A DNA stretch of 64,000 bases, taken from a virus. Made by a program: the position numbers and the translations under genes. The notes beneath the pieces are model-generated. The model was not told the origin of the DNA, searched no databases, and saw only the letters and a program-made list of their open reading frames with translations. Where the stretch lies: positions 1 to 64,000 of the IMG/VR virus record IMGVR_UViG_3300049491_000418; one strand, 5' to 3'. This document shows, in pieces, positions 1 to 7,900 of the stretch. Within the stretch, counting starts at the first letter, position 1. Every line of letters starts with the position of its first letter.

Positions 1-66
1 ACTACTCATCAAGTAAGTCATAATAGCCATTATAACTATTACTAACCATAATTTAATTTCTTTCAT
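1..66 (-). CDS. Partial small membrane protein (5' end only)
   Basis: Reading leftwards from an ATG at 66, the frame is open to the window edge and encodes 22 residues. After a short charged start (MKEIK) comes a hydrophobic stretch (LWLVIVIMAIMTYLM), as in a membrane anchor or signal segment. It starts 2 nt after the stop of the upstream minus-strand gene, as in a tight operon. The gene continues off the left edge, so its length and function cannot be judged. Role unknown. Confidence 0.5.
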   Translation of the reverse strand, partial: MKEIKLWLVIVIMAIMTYLMSS

Positions 67-68
67 AA

Positions 69-224
69 CTATACCTCTTTTAAACAATCCTCATAATACT
101 CAGGAACAATAAGCTCCTCTATTTTCTCATCAACTTCTTCTTGAGTTTCCCCATATACACTAGTATAGAAGAAATATTGATCAGAGTGATCATTCTCTTT
201 AATATAAATATCTGCTTTAACCAT
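69..224 (-). CDS. Hypothetical 51-residue acidic protein
   Basis: This short minus-strand gene runs from ATG at 224 to TAG at 69-71. The product starts MVKADIYIKENDHSDQYFF and ends in an acidic, helix-prone tail (ETQEEVDEKIEELIVPEYYE). The alternating pattern at the N-terminus suggests beta strands followed by a helix. No motif points to a function. Its stop lies 2 nt before the ATG of the next minus-strand gene, supporting a small operon transcribed leftwards. It is one of two genes in the window that end in TAG. The leader before it is A-rich, without a clear Shine-Dalgarno, as is usual in Bacteroidota. Confidence 0.6.
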   Translation of the reverse strand: MVKADIYIKENDHSDQYFFYTSVYGETQEEVDEKIEELIVPEYYEDCLKEV

Positions 225-324
225 AACTCTTTTGTTTTTGTTGTTGTTTAAATTTAATCTCTTCCCACCTTAGAAATAACCTGTTTCCTAAGGACCTATT
301 GTATTGCTGAGTAATAAAGAAAGA

Positions 325-351
325 AGAGAGTTATCAGCTAAATAACCCTCT
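325..351 (-). terminator. Possible hairpin terminator or attenuator, minus strand
   Basis: On the minus strand AGAGGGTTAT and ATAACTCTCT can pair (9 of 10 canonical, one mismatch or wobble) around a 7-nt loop. A pyrimidine-rich run (TCTTTCTTTA) follows. It sits in the long leader between the 119-residue and 51-residue genes, so it could end the upstream transcript or act as an attenuator. Support is the fold alone. Confidence 0.35.
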
Positions 352-587
352 TTCTATTCTCCTCAAACAACACAATCAAACAATGTGACACATGTAGTAT
401 CACAAATACTTTACTATACTAAATAACCTAACTATTATTATCTCTTTAGACAATAATGTCATGTAGTAATGCTATAAGAAATTATTAATTTAAGGATTTA
501 CACCTTGTTAATTAATAATAATATTAGGTGTTATGTATTTCCCTACATCTTTTTCATCCACTTACTCAAGAATAACACTCTGATAAT

Positions 588-627
588 CAACTCTTTATAA
601 CAACACTACACAATATTGTGAGAGTTG
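588..627. repeat. Nested palindrome, operator- or cruciform-like
   Basis: CAACTCT at 588-594 is an exact inverted copy of AGAGTTG at 621-627. Between them lies the perfect 12-bp palindrome CACAATATTGTG at 609-620. A nested palindrome in non-coding DNA beside a divergent promoter suggests a protein-binding site or a structured RNA. The binding partner is unknown. Confidence 0.4.
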
Positions 628-684
628 AGTGGAAGTTTGTATCTTCCCACCCTAAGTTCTGTTGAACCCACCCTCATACCCGAA

Positions 685-708
685 AAGAGTTTGCTTATGC
701 AAACTCTT
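685..708 (-). terminator. Hairpin overlapping the stop codon of the 119-aa gene
   Basis: AAGAGTTTGC at 685-694 and GCAAACTCTT at 699-708 form a perfect 10-bp stem with a 4-nt loop (TTAT on the plus strand). The stop codon of the minus-strand gene lies in the loop and stem. Read on the minus strand the stem is followed by TTTTC, a short U tract, so an intrinsic terminator is plausible. A related 7-bp stem lies just inside the gene near 725-743. Confidence 0.55.
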
Positions 709-1054
709 CAGGATTAATAATAAGAGAGTTTTGTACAAACTCTACAGTATAAGCACTACGTTTAATTTTAGTGAAGTGAGCTTTATCAGCTCTGCTGATA
801 CTAACGTGACTAAGGAAAGATAATCCGTCCTCAGTATCTTCAAGCTTAACGCTATCAACATTATCATTAGCCATATCAAGAATGAAAGGACTATCTTCAT
901 GTACATTGAACACTTTGCCTAAGTAAATAAAACGGTAATAATGTTTCAGATGATTTTGAGAACCTTCTGTTGTGTTTTTGTAAGGCAATTTAACACCAGT
1001 GCTAACTATGTCTAAGCACTTTACTGAATCTAAAGAAATAATTGTTGTTTCCAT
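695..1054 (-). CDS. Hypothetical 119-residue protein, first leftward gene
   Basis: The frame is open upstream to 1156, but the ATG at 1054 is preferred. The product then starts METTIISLDSV, and the excluded upstream part lies in the divergent promoter region and has a GGAGA/TCTCC hairpin. The protein is small, soluble and mixed alpha/beta, with no recognised domain and no signal peptide. It is the first gene of the leftward unit and faces the late operon across 179 bp. Its first 13 nt (ATGGAAACAACAA) are identical to those of the divergent gene at 1234. Position suggests an early or regulatory protein, but function is unknown. Confidence 0.65.
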   Translation of the reverse strand: METTIISLDSVKCLDIVSTGVKLPYKNTTEGSQNHLKHYYRFIYLGKVFNVHEDSPFILDMANDNVDSVKLEDTEDGLSFLSHVSISRADKAHFTKIKRSAYTVEFVQNSLIINPEEFA

Positions 1055-1233
1055 GTTATAATAATTAAAAGTTAGTATGATTTGACGGAGAGTGTCTCCA
1101 CTTTCCAAAATGTAGGTGGGGTTGTGGTTGGAAGTACCCACCCCTCTCACTCCCATAAACCATTTAAAATTTAAAAAAAATTTTTTCTATAATCAGAATG
1201 ATTATTACTACCTTTGTTCTAATCAATTACATT
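1055..1233. promoter_or_regulatory. Divergent promoter region between leftward and rightward genes
   Basis: This segment separates minus-strand and plus-strand transcription units. It contains a run of A/T tracts (about 1161-1190), a CCCACCC motif at 1137-1143, the inverse GGTGGGG near 1114, and a perfect 5-bp hairpin (GGAGA/TCTCC) at 1087-1099. Both flanking genes begin with the same 13 nt, which forms an inverted repeat around the region. In crAss-like phages such a switch separates the early/replication block from the late block. That role here is inferred. Confidence 0.55.
1209..1216 (+). promoter_or_regulatory. Candidate Bacteroidota -7 element (TACCTTTG)
   Basis: TACCTTTG matches the TAnnTTTG -7 consensus of the main Bacteroidota sigma factor and lies 17 nt before the ATG at 1234. 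The expected upstream TTTG (-33) is only weakly matched by a T run near 1181-1186. This would be the promoter for the long rightward operon. Confidence 0.4.
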
Positions 1234-1662
1234 ATGGAAACAACAACTGTACAAAAACTAGCAAAGTCCTCCTCAAATAAACTTGAGTTGGCACAACAGT
1301 ATTATGCCATCATTTCTGCTCTCAACAACCTGTATTTAACAGAACGTGAGATCCAGTTGGTTGCCTTCTCTGCTGTTAGGGGTAGTATATCCTTTGCTAA
1401 TGTGCGGGAAGATTTTTGTAGCATCTACAATTCCTCTTTCCCCACTATTAACAATATGGTTTCCAAGCTGAAGAAATCTTATGTGCTCATTAAGCAAGGA
1501 AAGCAGATTGTGGTGAATCCACGCATTGCTCTTGATTTCTCCAAACCTTTGATTTTACAGATAACGCTAACACTTAACGCACACCCCCATGGAGAGACCA
1601 CAGAGCATGCCACTGAAAGAGTACTTGGTAAAGAAGTTGAGCCTGAAATTGAACGTGTCTGA
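1234..1662 (+). CDS. Conserved crAss-like small protein, probable winged-helix type
   Basis: The 142-residue product begins METTTVQKLAKSSSNKLELA; the in-frame ATG at 1198 is rejected because it lies in the promoter region. It reads as helical with a pattern resembling a helix-turn-helix (LTEREIQLVAFSAVRG, then FPTINNMVSKLKKSYVLI, then a beta-wing-like KQGKQIVVNP). I recall similar proteins beside the terminase genes of other crAss-like phages, but the function is not established there. It is the first gene of the rightward operon and overlaps the IHF-like gene by 56 nt. A DNA-binding or regulatory role is an inference from fold and place. Confidence 0.7.
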   Translation: METTTVQKLAKSSSNKLELAQQYYAIISALNNLYLTEREIQLVAFSAVRGSISFANVREDFCSIYNSSFPTINNMVSKLKKSYVLIKQGKQIVVNPRIALDFSKPLILQITLTLNAHPHGETTEHATERVLGKEVEPEIERV

Positions 1663-1957
1663 GAGGATAATAGAGTCTGTTATCAGCCATCAGTTTAGCT
1701 CAGCATTTCAAGCCACTTCTCACAACAATGAGATAGAGTTATCTGGGTTTGGTAAATTTCTCTTTAGTCAGACAAAAGCACACAAGCAAATGGCTAAGTA
1801 TGTCTCCCAAGTGGAAATGTATAATAAGGAATTAGCAAACCCTGAACTCTCCCCAGAGAAAGAGCGTAACCTCAACATGAGGCTTGCTGCTACTTATAAG
1901 AATATTGAACATTTGAAACCAAAACTTATCCCTTATGAGCCTAAGTCAAATATTTGA
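1607..1957 (+). CDS. IHF/HU-like DNA-binding protein
   Basis: The product starts MPLKEYLVKKLSLKLNVSE and contains the HU/IHF-like core pattern: a helical N-terminus followed by IELSGFGKF (about residues 42-51), the turn into the beta arm. The C-terminal part (about residues 60-115) is helical and rich in Lys and Glu, unlike classical HU. An alternative ATG at 1589 would add six residues; 1607 is chosen because it fits the start of related IHF-like crAss proteins and because GGAGAG lies 11 nt upstream. The frame overlaps the preceding gene by 56 nt. IHF-like genes near the terminase are typical of crAss-like phages. A role in DNA bending or packaging is inferred. Confidence 0.7.
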   Translation: MPLKEYLVKKLSLKLNVSERIIESVISHQFSSAFQATSHNNEIELSGFGKFLFSQTKAHKQMAKYVSQVEMYNKELANPELSPEKERNLNMRLAATYKNIEHLKPKLIPYEPKSNI

Positions 1958-2231
1958 GGGGTGGAAGAATCACCTTGCCCCTGCAGAGTTTCTAAAGGAA
2001 CAAATAGTCACAGTGGCCTCAGAGCGTATGAAAATATGCAGACAGTGTCCATTAAACTCCATTCATGCAGGACCAGTTAATCAGCTCAGGTTTGATGAGC
2101 ATTGCACTAAGTGTCATTGTACACTCTCAGCTAAAACAGCTTGTCTTTCATGCTCATGCCCAGATGATAAGTGGACAGCAGTAGTTACTCAGGAAGAAGA
2201 ACAAAAAATTGAAAAAGATGAAAGAGTTTAA
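1935..2231 (+). CDS. Zinc-ribbon protein (98 aa)
   Basis: The 98-residue protein has an N-terminal helix (FEGWKNHLAPAEFLKEQI) followed by cysteine pairs: CRQC near residue 35, CTKCHC near 57, and CLSCSC near 70, ending in a CPDDKW motif. This matches a family of small phage proteins with two CxxC knuckles and a CP-x-x-KW end, common in Bacteroidota phages, where it probably binds zinc. It overlaps both neighbours (23 nt upstream, 14 nt downstream), which suggests coupled translation. Substrate or partner unknown. Confidence 0.7.
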   Translation: MSLSQIFEGWKNHLAPAEFLKEQIVTVASERMKICRQCPLNSIHAGPVNQLRFDEHCTKCHCTLSAKTACLSCSCPDDKWTAVVTQEEEQKIEKDERV

Positions 2232-2508
2232 GATAGAGAAGCTACCTTTGGAAAACTTACTTAGTTTGCTTATACAGTTATATGAGAATGGTGTTGATTA
2301 TGTGGACTTGTCTGCAGACAATAGTGATCCTACTCAAGATAAGTTAGTTATTGTTACCAAAGATGGATATATAAACCCTGAGTATTATAATGAGGAAGGG
2401 TTGAGTAATTTTGAACAGTTTGATGAAAAGGAGGAAAAGCCTCAAAGAAAACCACCCATCATAAAGACACGGAAACTGTCTGATGATGATATAGAAAAGC
2501 TACTATGA
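2218..2508 (+). CDS. Hypothetical acidic 96-residue protein
   Basis: The product begins MKEFKIEKLPLENLLSLLIQ; a TTG codon nine bases upstream is less likely as a start than this ATG. It has an N-terminal amphipathic helix, a central stretch that looks like a small beta sheet (YVDLSADN, KLVIVTKDGYINPEYY), and a charged C-terminal tail ending DDDIEKLL. No catalytic motif is visible. It overlaps the zinc-ribbon gene by 14 nt and the next gene by 4 nt (ATGA). Function unknown. Confidence 0.65.
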   Translation: MKEFKIEKLPLENLLSLLIQLYENGVDYVDLSADNSDPTQDKLVIVTKDGYINPEYYNEEGLSNFEQFDEKEEKPQRKPPIIKTRKLSDDDIEKLL

Positions 2509-2696
2509 ACAATCCCACAAAAAATGATGTTATAGCCAGTATCAATTCTAGGAGAGTAGAAATTGAGAATATAACCATCATTATTAGTGAGCTTGAACAA
2601 AAGATAAAGAAATTAAATCAACGCAAGATAGACTTGAAGAATTTGAATCTTCTGGATACTGTTTTGCTAAAAGAACTAAATTATGGCACTAACTAA
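2505..2696 (+). CDS. Small coiled-coil protein (63 aa)
   Basis: The 63 residues are almost all helical. A heptad pattern runs from about residue 12 to 50 (VEIENITIIISELEQKIKKL, then NQRKIDLKNLN). The start overlaps the previous stop (ATGA) and the end overlaps the next gene by 14 nt, so translation is probably coupled. Short coiled-coil proteins just before TerL can be small terminase subunits or packaging accessories, but nothing in the sequence proves this. Confidence 0.6.
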   Translation: MNNPTKNDVIASINSRRVEIENITIIISELEQKIKKLNQRKIDLKNLNLLDTVLLKELNYGTN

Positions 2697-2991
2697 AACT
2701 ACATATATTAATACAGAGCTTGATTGGGCAGAGACTCAGTTACACTCTTGGAAACAATATGTTGATGCAAACCCTCTTCATGAAATGAAGGATAGGATTG
2801 AGTGGAAACCCACAGCTAAAGGAGGGTTACTTCCAATGGTAATTGCCTCTATAGAAGCACAGGGTAAATTTGTACAGGAAACTATGAAGAACTATTTGGC
2901 TCTTCTTGAGGTTGTAGAAAGATTGCGTACTTTAGAAGAAAGCAAGAAACAGGCTAGAGGATCTTCTTCTGTGCCACATAGAATGCAATAA
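2683..2991 (+). CDS. Conserved helical protein upstream of TerL; TerS candidate
   Basis: The 102-residue product begins MALTKTTYINTELDWAETQL. It is predicted helical, with a central conserved-looking segment (KDRIEWKPTAKGGLLPMVIA) and a C-terminal helix ending in a basic tail. Size and position, two genes before the large terminase, fit a small terminase subunit. A clear DNA-binding helix-turn-helix is not obvious, so this is only a hypothesis. It overlaps the previous gene by 14 nt and the next by 1 nt (TAATG). Confidence 0.6.
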   Translation: MALTKTTYINTELDWAETQLHSWKQYVDANPLHEMKDRIEWKPTAKGGLLPMVIASIEAQGKFVQETMKNYLALLEVVERLRTLEESKKQARGSSSVPHRMQ

Positions 2992-3149
2992 TGAGTAAAT
3001 TTGAACTAACTACAGAAGGTTATATCCAAGCTAAGAGATGGCTTATGGAGATTGGCAAGTGGAAAGAAGTTTCCACTAGAGGATTTAGTACAGATGGCTA
3101 TACAATAGTACATGCTGCTAACCTACTCTGGGCTAAATTAATGACATAA
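2991..3149 (+). CDS. Hypothetical 52-residue protein before TerL
   Basis: A short gene fills the gap between the 102-residue gene and TerL. It starts at ATG 2991, overlapping the previous TAA by one base, and stops at TAA 3147-3149, overlapping the TerL ATG by one base. The product begins MSKFELTTEGYIQAKRWL and is rich in aromatic residues (three Trp). The exact end-to-end fit with overlapping TAATG junctions on both sides supports a real gene. Function unknown. Confidence 0.65.
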   Translation: MSKFELTTEGYIQAKRWLMEIGKWKEVSTRGFSTDGYTIVHAANLLWAKLMT

Positions 3150-5182
3150 TGGAAATCAAATCAACAGAGATGTTCAAGAACATCAAAAGGTTACCCCCAC
3201 CAGGGACTGAAGAATTCAGACAACTGATCAAGTGGGAGGAAGAAAAGATTAAAGGGGGAGTCACTATAAATGGAGTATTCATTTCTGGGTGGCTCTATTG
3301 GCATATAAACCATTGGTGGATTAGAATAGATGAAACTGATAAGCATGGTAATGATGTCCGTATTACTAGTCTTCCAGAGTTACGTGATAATGAGTGGATA
3401 AGAGCTGAAATTCTTGAGGAGTGTAAGAAGAATAAGGAAGGTTACCTTGAGGTTGGTGCCAGACAGGGAGCTAAGTCTGAAATGGAGGCTTCCTACTTTG
3501 GAATGAATGCCACACTCTTTGAGAACACACAGAATGTTATTGTGTGTGGTAATGATTATGACTTATCATTGCTTAAGGATAAGGTGGATTTTGGAATGAA
3601 GAATTTATGGACTGGTATAGCCATTCCAAGATTGGACAAAACCTGGAGATCCAATCAAATTAGATTAGGCTACAAGAAACCAAATGGGGAAGATGCCATT
3701 TGGAGTTATATAGTAATCCGTAATGCCAAGGATGGTAATGTTACAGAGGTTGCAGCAGGTACAACAGCCAAAAGCTTTATTATGGATGAGGTGGGGAAAT
3801 ATCCATTCTCATCTACATTTAAAGCAGCAGAGCCTGCTTTTAAAGGTAAGAATGGTTGGAGAGCTGTACCAATTCTTGTAGGTACAGGTGGATCATTTGA
3901 TAAAGGACAGGATGCTGAAAACTTCTTCTATAATCCTAGAGCCAATAACTTCCATGCTATTCTTGACCCAGAATCAGGTAGAGAAACAGGTTTGTTTTTA
4001 TCAGGATTGTATAGACAGGATTGTAAAGTTAAAACCTCTTTAGGGGATTGGTTGGTTAAAGAAAGAGGAATGACATTCCCTAAGAATGCAGAAATCTTTA
4101 AGATTGAAATGAATGTGGCTGATAAAGAGCTTGCCAGAAAGGTTATTGAGAAAGAAAGGATAGCAGCTAAACTAAATCCAGACAGAACCATATATTTAAA
4201 ACAAATTATGTACTATCCTCTTATTGTAGAGGAATGCTTCTTATCTTCAAGTGAAAACATATTTGATATTGAGGGAGCCAAAAGACAGAAAACAAGATTA
4301 CAGGAAGCTGCTCATTCAGGTACACCTGTTATACTATATGAAGATGGGGATGGTATTATCAAGCATGAGTTTACTGATAAGGAACCAATCTCTAATTTTC
4401 CAACTAAAAAAGATGATAATAAAGATGCTCCTATTATAATTCATGAGTTTCCAATTGACAGTCCACCATATGGATTGTATGTGGCAGGAGTTGACCCTTA
4501 TAGACAAGGGAAGGCTGCTTATTCAAGTTCCTTAGGATCTGTCTACATTTATAAAAGGATGCACAGTATATCAGGAGAAAAGTATCAAGACATGTTTGTG
4601 GCCACATATTGTGCCAGACCAGATAGAAAAGAAGTTTGGGAAGAACAGGCCAGATTATTAATTAAGTTTTATAATGCCAGAACCTTATGTGAAAATGATG
4701 AAATTTCTTTCATTGATTATATGATATCAAAAGGAGATGCAAGATACCTGGAAAGACAGCCTATCTGGCTTCAGGAGATTGTTCCAAACACCACAGTTAA
4801 AAGAGATTATGGAATTCATAGATCAGCTGAAAAAATTAGATTATTTTTGCATGGATGTTTGAAAAAATATACTGAGGAAGTATTAGTTAGACCATCTAAC
4901 AATGAAGGAGAAATTCAACCAGAGTTAAAAGGTATGACTAAGATATTTGATCCACTTCTTCTAGATGAGATGATTGCATATAATGATGAAGGAAACTTTG
5001 ATAGAATTGTAGCAGCTGAGCTAGCAATAGCCTTAGCCATGAAACTGGATCCTATAATGGGATCAATTGGAAGTGAGGGAGATGTAAGAGTAAGAGCTAT
5101 GTATGCCAAGGATAAACCAAAGAAAGGTTTGTTCTCACCATCAAGAAACATGTTTGTCAATAACAATAAATTATTCAAATAA
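3149..5182 (+). CDS. terL: Terminase large subunit (TerL), crAss type
   Basis: This 677-residue protein is the DNA-packaging motor ATPase and headful nuclease. The ATPase domain shows a Walker A variant, GARQGAKSE (about residues 103-111), a Walker B with catalytic acid, IMDE (211-214), and a coupling motif around LVGTGGS near 250. The C-terminal RNase H-fold nuclease starts with the metal-binding Asp in VAGVDPYRQG (D449). Further acids occur in LCENDEISFIDY and in FDPLLLDEMIAY near the end. Length and motif order are typical for crAss-like TerL. It starts by a one-base overlap with the preceding small gene and is followed one base later by the portal gene. Confidence 0.92.
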   Translation: MEIKSTEMFKNIKRLPPPGTEEFRQLIKWEEEKIKGGVTINGVFISGWLYWHINHWWIRIDETDKHGNDVRITSLPELRDNEWIRAEILEECKKNKEGYLEVGARQGAKSEMEASYFGMNATLFENTQNVIVCGNDYDLSLLKDKVDFGMKNLWTGIAIPRLDKTWRSNQIRLGYKKPNGEDAIWSYIVIRNAKDGNVTEVAAGTTAKSFIMDEVGKYPFSSTFKAAEPAFKGKNGWRAVPILVGTGGSFDKGQDAENFFYNPRANNFHAILDPESGRETGLFLSGLYRQDCKVKTSLGDWLVKERGMTFPKNAEIFKIEMNVADKELARKVIEKERIAAKLNPDRTIYLKQIMYYPLIVEECFLSSSENIFDIEGAKRQKTRLQEAAHSGTPVILYEDGDGIIKHEFTDKEPISNFPTKKDDNKDAPIIIHEFPIDSPPYGLYVAGVDPYRQGKAAYSSSLGSVYIYKRMHSISGEKYQDMFVATYCARPDRKEVWEEQARLLIKFYNARTLCENDEISFIDYMISKGDARYLERQPIWLQEIVPNTTVKRDYGIHRSAEKIRLFLHGCLKKYTEEVLVRPSNNEGEIQPELKGMTKIFDPLLLDEMIAYNDEGNFDRIVAAELAIALAMKLDPIMGSIGSEGDVRVRAMYAKDKPKKGLFSPSRNMFVNNNKLFK

Positions 5183-5183
5183 A

Positions 5184-7769
5184 ATGGCAATAATTAGATA
5201 TACCAAAGATGCTACCATCAGATATGCCTACCTAAACATATTCCCTGACCAGTTTAAAACTGATAAGGAGAAACAGGATGAGAGCTACATTAAGAATACT
5301 ATGGATTATTTTGCCAACAAGGCATATGCTGAGTATACTAAAAACAGGGATACTTTTGTTGGGAACTACAATCTAATGAAAGGAATACTAAATGCTAATG
5401 ACTTTTATCAGGAACCAGATGTAAAGAGTTTTACTGATATATTGGAAAGAGATTTAGATCTTCCCAAATATGTAAAACACTACTCTATTGTAACCACTCC
5501 AGTCAATGAGCTAACAGGAGAGTTAACTAAAAGACCAGATACCTACAGAATTAAAGCCTTTGATGATGATTCAAAATCAGAGGAACTTCAGTTTAAGACA
5601 GGCATACTTCAGGATTACATTCTACAGGAAGCCAAGAAAGGTATATTGGAAAAAGCAGCCATGGAAGGTATTGAGTTACCTGAGGATGAGTTACAACAAA
5701 AAACACTTGAACAAGTACAAGAAGAACTTATAGATTATACTTCTGCAGCAGAGAAATGGGCTAACCATACATTAACTTGTGCAAAAGCTGAATTCAACTT
5801 AAAGGAAAAATCAGAGGATGCCTTCAGGGATTTAATGATTTCCAATCATGAGTTCTATCATATATATGAAGACAACTCTAAACTAGGATACAACATTGCT
5901 GTTGAGAATCCAAAGAATGTTTGGTACTTATCAACTCCAGACTTAAAATGGACATCTGACCCTAGTGGTAGAGCACATGGAGCCTATGCTGCAGGTACTG
6001 TTCATGTAATGGAACTCTCTGAGATAATTGAATCAGTACCAGATCTTACAAAAGAAGAGATTGATCACTTGAGATCTTCTCTACAGGATTATGGATTGAT
6101 TAATGTAAGAGAGTCTAATCTAGGTAATCCTAATGCAGAGGCAGGTATAGACAGTGTGATCTATGATACATATGACCCACTTGTCCTTCAGACTAGAATG
6201 ATGATTGAGTCTGAAATGAAAGACAATAGTGATGGTCTTAGAGATTTCTTAGGACTAACCAATAATGTTTCCTCATTTGGATACAAATATGTTGTTGTTA
6301 GAGCCTATTGGATTTCTAAAAAGAAAATTGGTAAACTAATATACTTAGATGAATTTGAAACTCCTCAATCAATGTTGGTGGATGAGTATTATAAGTCAGG
6401 AAGTATACCTTCACAAATATCTTTAGAATGGGGTTGGATTAATCAATGGTACCAAGGAGTTAAAATTGGGCCAGATATTTACCATATGAAACCATTCAAA
6501 CTTTTGGACTACTGTCCAATCATTGGATTGAACCATGAGATTAAAAATACACAATCACAATCTTTGGTAGATTTAATGAAACCTTTCCAAGTTATTTATA
6601 ATGTTGCCATGAATCAACTCTTTGAATTATTACAAAAAGAGGTTGGTAAGGTACAACTTATGTCATTACGTCATGTTCCTATTCCTAAAGATGGAGATGC
6701 ACAAGATGCACTTGATATCTGGGAAATGGAAGCAAGAAAAAGAGGTGTAGTATTTGTGGATGATAGCCCTGAGAACTTAAAAGCTCCAAGTTCTTTCAAT
6801 CAGTTTACAGCTCTTGACCTTACAAGAACAGCAGAGATTCAAACAAGATATAATCTTGCTGTACAAATTAAGAATGAGTGTTGGGAATTAATTGGAATGT
6901 CCAAACAACGTATGGGTAACGTTACAGCTTCTGAAAGTGCTACAGGTACTAATACTGCTGTTCAACAATCATATACTCAAACAGAGCCTTTATTTGTGGC
7001 TCATGAGTACACTCTTGGACAATTATATCAAGCTATTATAGATGCTTCACAATATATTGAAAGCTCAAAACCACAATCTACAGTGTCTTATATTAATGGT
7101 GAGGGTGGAGCAGCTTTTATTCAAGTTAATGGTACAGATATTAAATTTAGAGATTTAAAAGTGTTTGCTACTAACAGACCAGAAGATACTCAAATGTTTA
7201 ATGATATTAGAGCATTATCTCAAGCTATCATTCAAAATGGTGGTAGTGTATATGATATTGTTGAATTATATAGTTCTAAATCTCAAAGACAACTTAAAAA
7301 AGTATTCAAAGATCTTAGAGACAAACAAGATGCTATGCAACAACAAGCTGCCCAACAAAAACAACAAGAACTTGATCAACAAAATCAAATTGCTCAAGCA
7401 AGTCTTCAAGAAGCTGCCAGAATTAAACAAGAAGAAATGGCAAATCAAAACAATCAAAATGAACTTGATAGAATTAATAAGAAAGAGATTGCATTACTTA
7501 ATGCTTTGGGAAGAAATCCAGAGGCTACAGCAGATACAGATAGTTCTGGAGTAGCTGATGCACTTGAAATTAGTAATATGGCTGCTGAGGAAGCTGCCAC
7601 TAATAAAGCTCATGAGGCAAAACTTGCTGACATTCACTCTAAAACTCAATTAGGAATGCAAAAAATAGATGTTGAAAGAGAAAAGTTACAAGTTGATTTA
7701 AAAAATCAGAAAAATGATTTAGATATTGCAAAAATAAATGCCAAAAACAGGGCTACTAAGAAAAAATAA
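5184..7769 (+). CDS. Portal protein
   Basis: The ATG at 5184 (MAIIRYTKDATIRYAYLN), one base after the TerL stop, is preferred over an earlier in-frame ATG at 5103 inside TerL. The 861-residue protein has the crAss-like portal pattern: an N-terminal helical wing region, a central stem/clip region (about residues 400-560), and conserved blocks such as SKQRMGNVTASESATG near residue 575. The last 180 residues are Gln- and Lys-rich coiled coil (QQQAAQQKQQELDQQNQ and following), probably forming a barrel inside the capsid. It is the dodecameric vertex through which DNA enters and leaves. Assignment rests on gene order, length and recalled family similarity. Confidence 0.85.
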   Translation: MAIIRYTKDATIRYAYLNIFPDQFKTDKEKQDESYIKNTMDYFANKAYAEYTKNRDTFVGNYNLMKGILNANDFYQEPDVKSFTDILERDLDLPKYVKHYSIVTTPVNELTGELTKRPDTYRIKAFDDDSKSEELQFKTGILQDYILQEAKKGILEKAAMEGIELPEDELQQKTLEQVQEELIDYTSAAEKWANHTLTCAKAEFNLKEKSEDAFRDLMISNHEFYHIYEDNSKLGYNIAVENPKNVWYLSTPDLKWTSDPSGRAHGAYAAGTVHVMELSEIIESVPDLTKEEIDHLRSSLQDYGLINVRESNLGNPNAEAGIDSVIYDTYDPLVLQTRMMIESEMKDNSDGLRDFLGLTNNVSSFGYKYVVVRAYWISKKKIGKLIYLDEFETPQSMLVDEYYKSGSIPSQISLEWGWINQWYQGVKIGPDIYHMKPFKLLDYCPIIGLNHEIKNTQSQSLVDLMKPFQVIYNVAMNQLFELLQKEVGKVQLMSLRHVPIPKDGDAQDALDIWEMEARKRGVVFVDDSPENLKAPSSFNQFTALDLTRTAEIQTRYNLAVQIKNECWELIGMSKQRMGNVTASESATGTNTAVQQSYTQTEPLFVAHEYTLGQLYQAIIDASQYIESSKPQSTVSYINGEGGAAFIQVNGTDIKFRDLKVFATNRPEDTQMFNDIRALSQAIIQNGGSVYDIVELYSSKSQRQLKKVFKDLRDKQDAMQQQAAQQKQQELDQQNQIAQASLQEAARIKQEEMANQNNQNELDRINKKEIALLNALGRNPEATADTDSSGVADALEISNMAAEEAATNKAHEAKLADIHSKTQLGMQKIDVEREKLQVDLKNQKNDLDIAKINAKNRATKKK

Positions 7770-7900
7770 ACTAATTTAATTAGAGAGAAAAATAGTTAAT
7801 GCTATATTACCGAAAATATTAAAGCTATTTAAGCTAATATCCTTTGATAGTAGGTAATCTCTCCATAATTTTACATTATAAACCAACAATACAACTACAT
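7770..7900 (+). promoter_or_regulatory. 131-bp intergenic leader before scaffold-like gene
   Basis: This is one of the few gaps in the late operon. It has a short perfect inverted repeat right after the portal stop (CTAATT/AATTAG, 7771-7783) and a 9-bp stem with a 2-nt bulge at 7816-7840. The rest is AT-rich. No clear TAnnTTTG element is present. It may hold a promoter or RNA-processing signal that raises expression of the scaffold and capsid genes. Confidence 0.35.

Larger units (their letters stand above)
225..694. other. 470-bp non-coding region with hairpins and repeats
   Basis: No convincing gene is seen on either strand in this stretch, which is unusual for such a compact genome. It holds a hairpin near 325-351, a 12-bp palindrome at 609-620 inside a larger inverted repeat (588-627), and copies of a CCCACC-type motif at 265-269, 646-652 and 667-673. 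It begins at the terminator hairpin that overlaps the stop of the 695-1054 gene. It may be a leader and regulatory region for the leftward small genes, or a replication or packaging site. The sequence alone does not decide. Confidence 0.6.

Noticed and set aside
225-694. tRNA gene in the non-coding region
   Set aside because: No cloverleaf with a T-arm GTTC-type loop could be found; the hairpins present are single stems.
2505-2991. Confident small terminase subunit
   Set aside because: Position fits, but neither small protein shows a definite helix-turn-helix or other TerS signature, so only a candidate status is given.
7771-7783. Terminator after the portal gene
   Set aside because: The inverted repeat is short and A/T-only, and is followed by purines, not a T run.
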